A DNA stretch of 64,000 nt, taken from contig OZ242031.1 of assembly GCA_965205045.1 (NCBI GenBank), positions 2,108,001 to 2,172,000 of the forward strand, read 5' to 3'. The stretch is from UBA6522 sp965205045. GTDB lineage: Bacteria; Pseudomonadota; Gammaproteobacteria; Steroidobacterales; Rariloculaceae. Positions within the stretch are counted from its first letter, which is position 1; every line of letters starts with the position of its first letter. Both the position numbers and the translations under genes were made by a program. This document shows positions 53,446 through 62,009 of this stretch, piece after piece. The notes under the pieces were generated by a model. It saw only the letters and a list, made by a program, of their open reading frames with translations, made no database searches and was not told the DNA's origin.

Positions 53446-54489
53446 TTATTCCTGATACAGCGTGCAGTTGTAGGGTCTGATTTGCACCTCGGGCCGCCAC
53501 TCGAAATGCACGATCGACAGCGCAACCGGTTCGGTGAAGGTTTCGGGATCAACGACCGTGGCCGACCAATCCAGACGCGTCTCGTCGTCGCTCATCTCGA
53601 AGGTTTCGGAAATTTCGGCCACCTCGCTCAGTGGCGTTCCGCGGTCATCCAGGAACGGGTAGTCGATGTCGGTGGTGGTTACGAGCAGGACGCCGTCTTC
53701 CCAGCGGCCGACGGAGTATCCAAGATGGGGAGAAGCCAGATTTTCCGGCCTCGAAGCGTCCTGCATGTAGATCGTTCGCACGTTGTCCCATTCCTCCAGG
53801 CGAATGACGATCGTGTCGCCCCGGTCGGTGAGCTCCATCGGGAACGGAGTCAGCATCGCCTCCGGCAGGCCGGCCTGAATACACCGTACCGCGAGGCCGT
53901 CTTCCTCCTGACTCCAGCTCGCCTTTGCCGCGCGGGCAGCGTCGGTCAGCGGCAACTCGGCGCCGGGAGGGTAAGCCGCGGTTCTGCCGGTGGGGAACCA
54001 GACGCGGAAGATGCCGTTCGCGTTCCGGATCGCGTCCTCGGCGGGTTCGCCGCCCGCTGTCACCGGTGGCGATGCTGTTTCGTCCAGCAACCCCAGCCGT
54101 TCCGCGGCCATGCGATCCACCGGCACGACCTGACCGGTACTCAGGCGCGCCAGAATGGGCCTCATCGCGGAACCGCCCCGCCGGGACGGAAAGCCGGTGA
54201 AACTCGCTTCGGCACCCACTGGAAAGGACTCCTCACGGATATCGCTGTTTCGCTCCGTCAGGTTTACGGAAGGGCCCTCCAGATCCCAGACCGTGTCGTC
54301 GGCCGTTCGCACTGCGAGACGAATGTGGGGGTTCGCCCAGAACACTTCCTCGATGATACCGCTCACTTCTATGGTTCGACTGTTATCAAATGCAACGAAG
54401 GCGTGGTGAGCAAGGCTGAGGGAAGACGCAAGAATGGCGCCCACAAATACGTTGGCCGTCAGAATACGCAAGGCTCCGATTCTGTTCAT
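53446..54489 (-). CDS. DUF6152-type periplasmic protein
   Basis: The product has 347 residues from the Met at 54489. A signal peptide (RILTANVFVGAILASSLSLA) leads into HHAFVAFDNSRTIEVSGII, then EEVFWANPHIRLAV, the hallmark of DUF6152 proteins. The C-terminal half (WDNVRTIYMQDASRP, then LLVTTTDIDYPFLDD) is typical of longer members. Function is unknown. These proteins are common in gammaproteobacterial and other environmental genomes. An upstream in-frame Met (54534) lacks a better signal. Confidence 0.75.
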   Translation of the reverse strand: MNRIGALRILTANVFVGAILASSLSLAHHAFVAFDNSRTIEVSGIIEEVFWANPHIRLAVRTADDTVWDLEGPSVNLTERNSDIREESFPVGAEASFTGFPSRRGGSAMRPILARLSTGQVVPVDRMAAERLGLLDETASPPVTAGGEPAEDAIRNANGIFRVWFPTGRTAAYPPGAELPLTDAARAAKASWSQEEDGLAVRCIQAGLPEAMLTPFPMELTDRGDTIVIRLEEWDNVRTIYMQDASRPENLASPHLGYSVGRWEDGVLLVTTTDIDYPFLDDRGTPLSEVAEISETFEMSDDETRLDWSATVVDPETFTEPVALSIVHFEWRPEVQIRPYNCTLYQE

Positions 54490-54608
54490 CTCTTGTCCGT
54501 TCCCGCAAAAAATCCTGTAATCTGCATGATACAAGAGTGCCGATCCGGCGTGACGGGAGGCGATAGAGGGCGACCTCTATACGGTCGACAATAAGCAACA
54601 GGAACCAG

Positions 54609-56087
54609 ATGTCAGACTCGCCCCGGACCGGCGATGAACCGTCGCCGGAACAGTCACTGTTCGCAAACTACCGTTACGATCCCCGCTTCTACGACGAGAT
54701 GTTCGAGGGCGAAGCGGCGCCTCGCGAGCACTGCCGCGACCTCTGGAACGTTCTCGACGGCATGGCGCCCGAGGAGATCGCCGCCATGCAGGAGCGCGCC
54801 GAACGCTCGTTCCTGCAGGAGGGGATCACGTTCGCGGTCTACGGCGAGGAGGGCGCGCAGGAGCGGATCATCCCCATCGACGTGCTGCCGAGGATTATCG
54901 ACGCGGCCACCTGGGACTTCATCGAACGCGGGCTGCGCCAGCGGATCAGGGCGCTGAACCTGTTCCTGTCCGACATCTACGGGCGGGGCCGGATCCTCTC
55001 CGACGGCGTCATTCCCGTGGACATGATCCTGGGCTGCCCGCAGTACCGCATCGAGATGCGCGGCGTGTCGGTGCCGCGGGGCATCTATGTGGCGCTGTGC
55101 GGGACCGACCTGGTGCGCACCAACGACGGGTTCATGGTGCTCGAGGACAACCTGCGCGTGCCTTCGGGCGTCTCCTACATGCTCGCCAATCGGGGTGCGA
55201 TGCGGGCGGCCCTCAACAAGCTCTTCAGGCAGTACAGGGTCCGGGCCATCGAGCACTACGGCAATCTGCTGCGGCGGACGCTGTCGGAACTGGCGCCCCG
55301 GGCCGTTGCCGACCCGTGCATCGTGCTGCTGACGCCGGGCGTGCACAATTCCGCCTTTTACGAGCACATGTTCCTCGCCCGGGAAATGGGTGTGGAACTG
55401 GTGCAGGGCCGGGACCTGCTGGTCCACGACGGTTATGTCTACATGCGCACGATCAGCGGACTGCGCAAGGTGGATGTGATCTACCGGCGCGTGGACGACG
55501 ACTTCCTCGATCCGCTGGCGTTTCGCCCGGATTCGCAGCTCGGCGTGCCGGGACTGTTCTATGCCTACCGGCTGGGGAACGTGGTGATCGCCAACGCGCC
55601 GGGCACCGGCGTCGCCGACGACAAGAGCGTCTACGCCTTCGTGCCGGACATCATTCGCTACTACCTGAGCGAGGAACCCTTGCTCGCCAACGTGGAGACG
55701 CATCTTTGCCGGAATCCCGAAGGGCTCGAATACACGCTCGACAATCTGGAAAACCTGGTGGTCAAGATGGTGGGCGAGTCGGGCGGATACGGCATGCTGG
55801 TGGGGCCGGCGGCCACGCCCGCCGAGCGCGACGCTTATGCGAAGGAGATGCGCAAGGATCCCGCCAACTTCATTTCGCAGCCAGTACTCGATCTTTCCTG
55901 CGCGCCCTGCCTGACGGAGAAGGGCGCCTCGCCGCGCCACGTGGACCTGCGGCCCTTCGTGCTCACTGGCCGGGAAACACGGCTGGTTCCCGGGGCGTTC
56001 TGCCGCGTGGCGCTGGTCGAGGGCTCCCTGGTGGTCAATTCGAGCCAGGGCGGCGGCGGCAAGGATCTCTGGGTACTGCCCGAATAA
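54609..56087 (+). CDS. Circularly permuted ATP-grasp type 2 protein
   Basis: The protein has 492 residues. Landmarks are YDPRFYDEMFEGEAAPREHC, RIIPIDVLPRIIDAATWDF, LNLFLSDIYG, DGFMVLEDNLRVPSGVSYML, and LVVKMVGESGGYGMLVGP (ATP-grasp glycine loop and Lys). This is the DUF404/DUF407 type. In many bacteria it is co-encoded with an alpha-E protein and a transglutaminase-like protein, exactly as here. The set is thought to make and process a peptide or amide, but the product is unknown. Confidence 0.9.
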   Translation: MSDSPRTGDEPSPEQSLFANYRYDPRFYDEMFEGEAAPREHCRDLWNVLDGMAPEEIAAMQERAERSFLQEGITFAVYGEEGAQERIIPIDVLPRIIDAATWDFIERGLRQRIRALNLFLSDIYGRGRILSDGVIPVDMILGCPQYRIEMRGVSVPRGIYVALCGTDLVRTNDGFMVLEDNLRVPSGVSYMLANRGAMRAALNKLFRQYRVRAIEHYGNLLRRTLSELAPRAVADPCIVLLTPGVHNSAFYEHMFLAREMGVELVQGRDLLVHDGYVYMRTISGLRKVDVIYRRVDDDFLDPLAFRPDSQLGVPGLFYAYRLGNVVIANAPGTGVADDKSVYAFVPDIIRYYLSEEPLLANVETHLCRNPEGLEYTLDNLENLVVKMVGESGGYGMLVGPAATPAERDAYAKEMRKDPANFISQPVLDLSCAPCLTEKGASPRHVDLRPFVLTGRETRLVPGAFCRVALVEGSLVVNSSQGGGGKDLWVLPE

Positions 56088-56112
56088 CGGGCCGGCCGGG
56101 AACACGGATTGA

Positions 56113-56195
56113 ATCGGTAGGCGCAATGGATCGGCACGGGGAATGGACCCATAGGGGGATAGGATCGGTAGGCGCGATGGACCGGTACGGGGAAT
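56113..56195 (+). repeat. Pair of 32-bp direct repeats between operon genes
   Basis: The copies at 56113-56144 and 56164-56195 (start ATCGGTAGGCGC, end CACGGGGAAT or TACGGGGAAT) differ at three positions and have a 51-base spacing. They fill the 117-base gap between the ATP-grasp and alpha-E genes, the only sizeable gap in this operon. The second copy ends 10 bases before the alpha-E start. Confidence 0.7.
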
Positions 56196-56204
56196 AGCAT
56201 CGGC

Positions 56205-57182
56205 ATGCTTTCGCGTAACGCTCAGGGCCTCTACTGGATCAGCCGCTATCTCGAACGCGCCGGGCACGGCTGCCGCCTGGTCCAGATCCAGTACCGGGCC
56301 CTGCAGGACCGCACGGTGCAGGAACTGGACCGGACCTGGCTGCGCCTGTACCGGAGTCTCGGCCGGGAGCCGCTCGGGGGCCGCCTGGGGTCGAACCGCG
56401 ACGACGACGACTTCATGTTCGCCGACGCCTACACCCTGACTGACGACCTGGCCTTCGAGCCGAACAACGCCGACTCGATCCTCAACTGCATCGCCGCCGC
56501 CAGGGAGAACGCCCGCCAGGTCCGCAACGTCATCGGCAACGAAATGTGGACCCGCCTCAACCTGCTCTACCTGGACATGCGCGATCTCGCCGTCCAGGAC
56601 ATCTGGGCCGACCGCGCGGGCGGCTTCTTCGTGAATACGCAGGACTCCATTCGCGGGTTCTTCGGCATCGCCGACAACTCCATGTACCGCGACAACGGTT
56701 GGCACTTTCTGCAGCTTGGCCGATTCGTCGAGCGCGCCCAGCACATGACGGCGCTGCTGGACGCCCAACTGGAGGTCTTCCCAACGGACAGGCGCCATGT
56801 GGAACGGGACTGGCGCTCGCTGCTGCAGATCGCGTTTGCCCGGGTGGCCTACAGCCGCATGAAATCGCTGGATTTCCAGCCGGGCGCGGTGATCGACTTC
56901 CTGGTCGCCGACCGTCTGCTGTCCCATTCCATCCGGTACTCGCTGGAACACATTTCCAATTCGCTGGACGTGGTTTCCGAGCAGCGGCCGCTGGCGGTGG
57001 GGGCGCGCCGCCGGGCCGGGCGGGTCGCGGCCAGCCTCGACTACGACTGGCCGAACCGCGACCCGCGCGACGATGCGGCCACGCGGGCGACGCTCGGTTC
57101 CATTCGCGACGCGTGCCGGCGCCTCAACGAGGATATCGACGCATCCTATTTCAACTACGACATCGAGGACACGCCGCGATGA
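56205..57182 (+). CDS. Alpha-E domain protein (DUF403)
   Basis: The protein has 325 residues, all helical. The start MLSRNAQGLYWISRYLERA is diagnostic; NADSILNCIAAARENARQVR and WHFLQLGRFVERAQHMTALL carry the two E-R helices for which the domain is named. Its stop overlaps the transglutaminase ATG (ATGA), and the ATP-grasp gene lies just upstream. It is the middle member of a conserved three-gene operon. Confidence 0.92.
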   Translation: MLSRNAQGLYWISRYLERAGHGCRLVQIQYRALQDRTVQELDRTWLRLYRSLGREPLGGRLGSNRDDDDFMFADAYTLTDDLAFEPNNADSILNCIAAARENARQVRNVIGNEMWTRLNLLYLDMRDLAVQDIWADRAGGFFVNTQDSIRGFFGIADNSMYRDNGWHFLQLGRFVERAQHMTALLDAQLEVFPTDRRHVERDWRSLLQIAFARVAYSRMKSLDFQPGAVIDFLVADRLLSHSIRYSLEHISNSLDVVSEQRPLAVGARRRAGRVAASLDYDWPNRDPRDDAATRATLGSIRDACRRLNEDIDASYFNYDIEDTPR

Positions 57183-58135
57183 AGCCCAGCAAGTACCTGG
57201 TCGAACACGTCTCCAGCTACGAGTACGACAACCCGGTTCAGGGCAGCCTCATGCTGTTGAGGTTACGCCCCCGAGACGATGGGAGGCAGCGGGTGCTGAA
57301 GTTCAACCTTCACGTCGACCCAGAGGCGGCGCTGACGGAACTGGAGGATCCGTTCGGCAACCGTTGCCACCTGTTCAACGTGCATCGCAGGCACAGCAGC
57401 ACGGTGGTGCACTCGCGCGTGCGGGTGGAGGCTGCGGATGCGCCGCCGTTGCCGGAGACGCGGGGACCGGATGCCTGGAAGGCGCTGGAGGCCGAAATCG
57501 ATCCGGTGGAGGGCTGGGAATTTCTACAGCCGAGCCAGTACGTGCGGTTCAGCGACGCATTGGAGGCGTTCACGTCGGCCAACGATATCGAGCGCGGCGC
57601 CGATCCGCTCTCGTCCTTGCTGGAGTTGTGCGCCGGGCTCCACCGCATATTCGAATACGACCCCGGCAGCACCGCCGTGGACTCGCCCATGGACCACATT
57701 CTCGAAACCGGCCGCGGCGTCTGCCAGGACTACACCCACGTCATGCTCGCCATCGCGCGTTCCTGGGGCGTACCCAGCCGGTACGTGTCCGGTTACGTTC
57801 ATCGGGAGGGCAAGGAAGGCGAGCAGTCCCTGCCCGGCGCCAGCCATAGCTGGGGCGAGTTCTACATCCCGGGCGCCGGCTGGGTGGGGATCGACCCAAC
57901 GAACGATACCCTCGCCGATCACCGCTTCGTCGCGGTAGCCGTGGGCCGCGATTACGCCGATGCCTGCCCGACGCGCGGGACCGTGCTGGGCGGCGGGGGC
58001 TCCACGCTGGAAGTGAAGGTGACGGTGACTTCCGACGAGGAGACTGTGCCGGACTGGAGCCCGCACCGGGAATGGCCGAATCTCCGCGCCGTCTCCCCGA
58101 CACCGCACGAGTACAGCGGCGGTTTCGATCAGTAA
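57179..58135 (+). CDS. Transglutaminase-like protease-fold protein
   Basis: The product has 318 residues from the ATG at 57179. The N-terminal Bact_transglu_N part is LVEHVSSYEYDNPVQGSLML. The catalytic core is ETGRGVCQDYTHVMLAIARS (Cys), LPGASHSWGEFYIPGAGW (His), and WVGIDPTNDTLAD (Asp). It is probably a peptidase or amidase acting with the ATP-grasp and alpha-E proteins. All three catalytic residues are present. The 196-base gap after it holds no gene. Confidence 0.92.
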   Translation: MKPSKYLVEHVSSYEYDNPVQGSLMLLRLRPRDDGRQRVLKFNLHVDPEAALTELEDPFGNRCHLFNVHRRHSSTVVHSRVRVEAADAPPLPETRGPDAWKALEAEIDPVEGWEFLQPSQYVRFSDALEAFTSANDIERGADPLSSLLELCAGLHRIFEYDPGSTAVDSPMDHILETGRGVCQDYTHVMLAIARSWGVPSRYVSGYVHREGKEGEQSLPGASHSWGEFYIPGAGWVGIDPTNDTLADHRFVAVAVGRDYADACPTRGTVLGGGGSTLEVKVTVTSDEETVPDWSPHREWPNLRAVSPTPHEYSGGFDQ

Positions 58136-58331
58136 GCCGCAGATTCGGCCAACAGACGGCGGTTTCGGTCACTCGGCGCACGCTTCGCCCTGTGGACGCC
58201 GTCTCGGCCGAAAGGCGCCGGTATTGATCGATGGTTTCAGGCCTTGATCGACAAACGCCCCGTCCAATGTCGGTTGCGGTCGTCCATCTCGGCTAAAATG
58301 GCGCTTGTGGGAGTGTCTGAGGGGAGTTCCT

Positions 58332-59126
58332 ATGGAGGCGACAGCCTTGTTGTTCATGGTTGCGTTGAGCGCGTGTCAGGGTCAGGCGCTGCAACTGGAA
58401 GTTCCGCACCTGGAAGGTCTTGAGTCCGTCACCATAGAGTGGTCGGAGCGAAGCGTACCCTTCGCGCGCGACGATGATCGCTGGTTCACGGTCATCGGCG
58501 TTGACTTGGACACGTCCGCGGGGGACTACCCGGTGGCAGTGACCATGACCTACGCCGACGGGCGCGTTGTGAAGCAGCCCGAGTCGGTCAAGGTGCTGGG
58601 CAAGAGTTTCCCGACCACCGAACTGACCGTCGCACCTGGATTTGTACAACTAAGCCCCGAGAATCGGGAACGCGCGGCGCGGGAGTCCCGGGAGATCGGC
58701 GCCGTCTACGCAACCCTGACGCCGACCGCCTACTGGACCGAACCGTTCATCGTCCCGATCCCCGGTGCCCAGGGCGGCCGCAACTTCGGCCACCGCCGCA
58801 TCTTCAACGGCGAACCGCGCGCCCCGCATTCCGGCGCCGACCTGAGCGCATCGACGGGCACTGAAATCCTCGCCTCCAATGCCGGCCGCGTGGTCCTGGC
58901 CAAGGACTTTTTCTTCAACGGCAACGCCGTGTTCATCGACCACGGCCTCGGCCTCTACACGACGTACCTGCACCTCTCGGAAATCCTGGTAAACGTAGGC
59001 GACTTCGTGGAACGGGGCCAGGTCGTCGGACTCGCCGGCGCAACCGGAAGAGTCACCGGACCTCACCTGCACTGGGGCGCCAGAATCCTCGACGCCCGAG
59101 TCGATCCGTTCTCGCTGCTGCCGTAG
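58332..59126 (+). CDS. M23-family peptidase (LytM-like), probable lipoprotein
   Basis: The product has 264 residues from the Met at 58332. TALLFMVALSAC looks like a lipoprotein signal (L-S-A-C). The peptidase domain is in the C-terminal half: RAPHSGADLSASTGTEI (H-x3-D zinc site), then VFIDHGLGLYTTYLHLS, then GRVTGPHLHWG (H-x-H). All zinc ligands are present, so it likely cuts peptidoglycan cross-links in the periplasm. Next is a BCCT gene 18 bases downstream. Confidence 0.88.
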   Translation: MEATALLFMVALSACQGQALQLEVPHLEGLESVTIEWSERSVPFARDDDRWFTVIGVDLDTSAGDYPVAVTMTYADGRVVKQPESVKVLGKSFPTTELTVAPGFVQLSPENRERAARESREIGAVYATLTPTAYWTEPFIVPIPGAQGGRNFGHRRIFNGEPRAPHSGADLSASTGTEILASNAGRVVLAKDFFFNGNAVFIDHGLGLYTTYLHLSEILVNVGDFVERGQVVGLAGATGRVTGPHLHWGARILDARVDPFSLLP

Positions 59127-59144
59127 CTCGGCCGGCACTGCGCA

Positions 59145-60680
59145 ATGACCGACCATCAAGAAGCCGCTGCCGCCCCGGATCGGCCTGAGGCCGAAACCGC
59201 CGTTCTGATTCCCTCCATCGTTATCGCTGGATTGTTCGCGGCTGCGTTTCTGGCCGCTCCCGAGGAGACCGGTGCCTGGGCGCAGTCTGTGATGGCTGCG
59301 ATCGGGACCAATTTCAGTTGGCTGTATCTTGCCTTTGGCATGGTGACGTTGGGCTTTTGCCTGTGGCTGGCGTTGGGGCCGCACGGACGGATCAAGCTCG
59401 GCGGGCCCGACGAACCGGTGGAGTTTTCGACGCCTCATTGGGTGGCCATGATGTTCACGGCCGGAATTGGGGCGGGGACGGTGGCGTGGGGCTTCGGTGA
59501 GCCCCTTTACTACCTGGAAACTCCGCCGCTGGGCATCCAACCCTATTCCAGCGAAGCCTACGAATGGGGGCACATGTACCCCATGCTCCATTGGGGCATC
59601 ATTCCCTGGGCGTTTTATGCGCTGCCGGCCGTTCCCATTGCCTACACGCTCTACGTCGAGCGCGCGCGCTTCCTGCGGATCAGCGAAGCGAGCGCCGACG
59701 CGCTGCCGCGATTCGGGCACTCCACGTGGAAAGTCATCATCGACATCTTCATCGTCCTCGGCATCATTGCCGGGACCACGACGTCGCTCGGGATCGGCGT
59801 GCCCCTGGTCTCGGCGCTGCTCTCCGAGTTGACGGGCCTCCAGGATAGCGTCCCCGTGAAAGTCGTGGTTCTCAGCGTGTGGGTCCTGCTGTTCGGCGCC
59901 AGTACCCTGCGCGGCCTGAAAAAGGGCATCCAGAAGCTGGCGGATTTCAATATGGTCCTGGCCATACTTCTGCTGCTCGTCATCCTGATCGTCGGTCCTA
60001 CGCTGTTTATCCTGAAGATGATCGTGAACAGCCTGGGACTGATGGCCGACAACTTCTTCCACGCCAACCTGTGGACCGACCCGATCGAGCAGACCGGGTT
60101 TACGGAGACCTGGACGGTGTTCTACTGGGGCTGGTGGATCGCGTTCGCTGCCTTCGTGGGCCTGTTCATCGCCAGGATCTCGCGCGGCAGGACCATCCGG
60201 CAGTTGGTGCTGGGCACCATCGCGTGGGGATCGCTCGGCACGCTGACCTACCTGTCGATCACCGGCGCCTTCGCCCTGCACCTGGAATTGAACAACATAT
60301 TGCCGCTCGGCGATATCCTGCGCGAGAGCGGCCTGTACGCGGTCACGGCCACGATCGCCGGACACTTGCCGTTCGGAAATCTCAGCCTGGTCTTCTTCAT
60401 CGTCCTGTGCATCGTCTTCTACGCAACGACCATGGACTCCGCGGCCTTCGTGGCCGCCTGCGTCTGCTCCAAGAACCTCCGCGCCAGCCAGGAACCGCTG
60501 TTGCCGATGCGCCTCGCCTGGATATCCGTCCTCTTCCTGATGACCCTGGGCGTCACGCTCTCCGGCAGCCTTTCGGCCGTGCAATCGCTGACCGTGATCG
60601 GGTCACTGCCGGTTATTCCGATCCTGATCGTGATGAGCGTATCGTTGGTCCGGCGGCTGAATGCGCGGCGGGAGGACTGA
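59145..60680 (+). CDS. BCCT-family transporter (betaine/carnitine/choline type)
   Basis: The protein has 511 residues with about 12 membrane helices. BCCT hallmarks are MMFTAGIGAGTVAWGFGEPL (the Gly-rich substrate and ion loop), HWGIIPWAFYALPAVPIAYT (W-G-I-x-P-W), FYWGWWIAFAAFVGLFIARI and SRGRTIRQLVLGTIAWGS. It moves quaternary amines or related zwitterions across the inner membrane. The substrate cannot be set from sequence alone. Confidence 0.93.
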   Translation: MTDHQEAAAAPDRPEAETAVLIPSIVIAGLFAAAFLAAPEETGAWAQSVMAAIGTNFSWLYLAFGMVTLGFCLWLALGPHGRIKLGGPDEPVEFSTPHWVAMMFTAGIGAGTVAWGFGEPLYYLETPPLGIQPYSSEAYEWGHMYPMLHWGIIPWAFYALPAVPIAYTLYVERARFLRISEASADALPRFGHSTWKVIIDIFIVLGIIAGTTTSLGIGVPLVSALLSELTGLQDSVPVKVVVLSVWVLLFGASTLRGLKKGIQKLADFNMVLAILLLLVILIVGPTLFILKMIVNSLGLMADNFFHANLWTDPIEQTGFTETWTVFYWGWWIAFAAFVGLFIARISRGRTIRQLVLGTIAWGSLGTLTYLSITGAFALHLELNNILPLGDILRESGLYAVTATIAGHLPFGNLSLVFFIVLCIVFYATTMDSAAFVAACVCSKNLRASQEPLLPMRLAWISVLFLMTLGVTLSGSLSAVQSLTVIGSLPVIPILIVMSVSLVRRLNARRED

Positions 60681-60687
60681 CAAAAAC

Positions 60688-60724
60688 TTTCCAACAAATG
60701 CGTTGCCAACAGATGTGTTGGAAA
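60688..60724 (+). promoter_or_regulatory. Double dyad resembling the operator at 50-81
   Basis: Two dyads lie head to tail: CCAACAAATGCGTTG (60691-60705) and CCAACAGATGTGTTGG (60706-60721). The arrangement and outer bases match CCAACAATATTGTTG + CCAACAGTTTTGTTAGG at the window start, and CTGACA at 60677-60682 parallels the TTGACA there. The whole also forms an outer hairpin, TTTCCAACA with TGTTGGAAA. It follows the BCCT stop, and no plus-strand gene begins after it, so it may be a leftover operator or a terminator. Confidence 0.5.
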
Positions 60725-60772
60725 AATTTCGGCGCGGAGGAAGGGCGGCTGACGCTCCTTGGCCGCGGCGTA

Positions 60773-61093
60773 TCAGCGCCGGTCCGCTCTGAGCCTCGAC
60801 AGAGCCATCAAGGCTGCGCCCGTACGCCCCAGTTCCGGTTTGCGGTCGGTTTCGTGCCGGATCAGGCGTTCCATCAAGGCCCGGTCTCCGCCGCAGGCGT
60901 TGAGCAGGTCGGCTTCCACGTCGACGCCGCGTCGGCGTCCCTTGCCGCCGCGCAATCCGCCGCGGAAGGCGCTTTGCAATCCGCCGAAAAAGCCGCGTCG
61001 GCCGCCGCCGCGGAGCGCTGAGCGCAAGCGCGGCGACAGGAGGATGACCGCGACGACGGCCGCGGCGATCAGCAGGATCGGGAATTCGCCCAT
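60773..61093 (-). CDS. Small membrane protein, partner of the DUF4159 gene
   Basis: The protein has 106 residues. One N-terminal membrane helix (FPILLIAAAVVAVILLS) is followed by a Gly/Arg-rich basic stretch (LRGGGRRGFFGGLQSAF) and a helical region (VEADLLNACGGDRALMERL). It follows the DUF4159 gene by 21 bases on the same strand. The family is not recognised. It probably works at the membrane. Confidence 0.65.
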   Translation of the reverse strand: MGEFPILLIAAAVVAVILLSPRLRSALRGGGRRGFFGGLQSAFRGGLRGGKGRRRGVDVEADLLNACGGDRALMERLIRHETDRKPELGRTGAALMALSRLRADRR

Positions 61094-61114
61094 GGGGAAC
61101 CGTCCGCGGCCCGA

Positions 61115-61897
61115 TCAGTGGGTCATCGCGTAGATGATGTAGTTGATCGCGAAGCGGTAGGCCAGCGCGGTCATGGGGTTGGGGTACCAGGGGTCGTCGG
61201 CGTGCTCCCAGGCGTCGCCCATGTCCATGTTGTAGTTGATCGCCACCATCAGGCGGCCCCGCTCGTCGTAGATCCCGCGCCACTCGGGCGGTCCGCCGGG
61301 CAGTTGCGCCATGATCTGGCCGCCGGCGCCGCGGTACAGGTGCCGGGCGCCGGGAATCTGCGTGTTGCGGTCCAGGTCGTAGAGCACGTGCAGCAGCGGA
61401 TCGTCTTCGGGGATTTCGACGATGGGGTATTCGGGCAGCGCGCGCTGGATGGTGGACCGGAAGTGCTCCCATTCATACGCCCCGTGGAAGTCGTCGACCA
61501 CGAGGAATCCGCCGCGCATCAGGTATTCGCGCAGCCGGTCCGTTTCCTCTTGGGACAGGGTCCACCGGCCCACCTGCTGGGCGAACAGCCATGGGTGATT
61601 GAAGATGCGGTCGTCGATGGTGCGCACGTGAACGCTGTCGTCGGCGACTTCGAGGCGTGTCAGCCGCTCCAATCCCTGGGACAGATGATCTTCGGCTTCG
61701 GGCCAGTCGATGGCGTACCACTGCCGGTAGCCGCCCCGGAATGCCTGGGTACCGCCGGGCATCAGCCGGGCGATATGGAATTCCGCCTCGGGGGACTCGA
61801 CTTCCCAGCCCTGGCTGCGTGCGGGTTGCGGCACGGTCATGGTGGCGCCCAATGCCAGCGCGAAGGTTGGGAGAAGGGCGACTGTCCGCCGGTTCAT
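61115..61897 (-). CDS. DUF4159 periplasmic protein
   Basis: The protein has 260 residues with a signal peptide (RRTVALLPTFALALGATMTV, cut near PARSQG). The DUF4159 core includes EFHIARLMPGG, then EDDPLLHVLYDLD, then GGFLVVDDFHGAYEWEHF, then MVAINYNMDMGDAWEHADD. Proteins of this family have a GATase-like fold and unknown function, and are often found near AAA-MoxR and BatA-type genes, which are not in this window. Confidence 0.85.
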   Translation of the reverse strand: MNRRTVALLPTFALALGATMTVPQPARSQGWEVESPEAEFHIARLMPGGTQAFRGGYRQWYAIDWPEAEDHLSQGLERLTRLEVADDSVHVRTIDDRIFNHPWLFAQQVGRWTLSQEETDRLREYLMRGGFLVVDDFHGAYEWEHFRSTIQRALPEYPIVEIPEDDPLLHVLYDLDRNTQIPGARHLYRGAGGQIMAQLPGGPPEWRGIYDERGRLMVAINYNMDMGDAWEHADDPWYPNPMTALAYRFAINYIIYAMTH

Positions 61898-62009
61898 GAT
61901 CGTGGTCGGCGATTCTGGCTCACGGTCCGCGAAGTATAGGCCATTTGCCCATGCGGGAATGGATTGAAGTCTTGCTGCCGGTCACGGCGCCGGCAGGTGT
62001 CGAGGCGTC

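Noticed and set aside
54654..56951. 765-codon minus-strand frame opposite the ATP-grasp and alpha-E genes
   Set aside because: It crosses two recognised genes and their intergenic gap, with His/Arg/Gln-rich low-complexity content and no domain.
58650..60584. 644-codon minus-strand frame opposite the M23 and BCCT genes
   Set aside because: Shadow of two well-supported genes; very polar composition where the sense strand encodes membrane helices.
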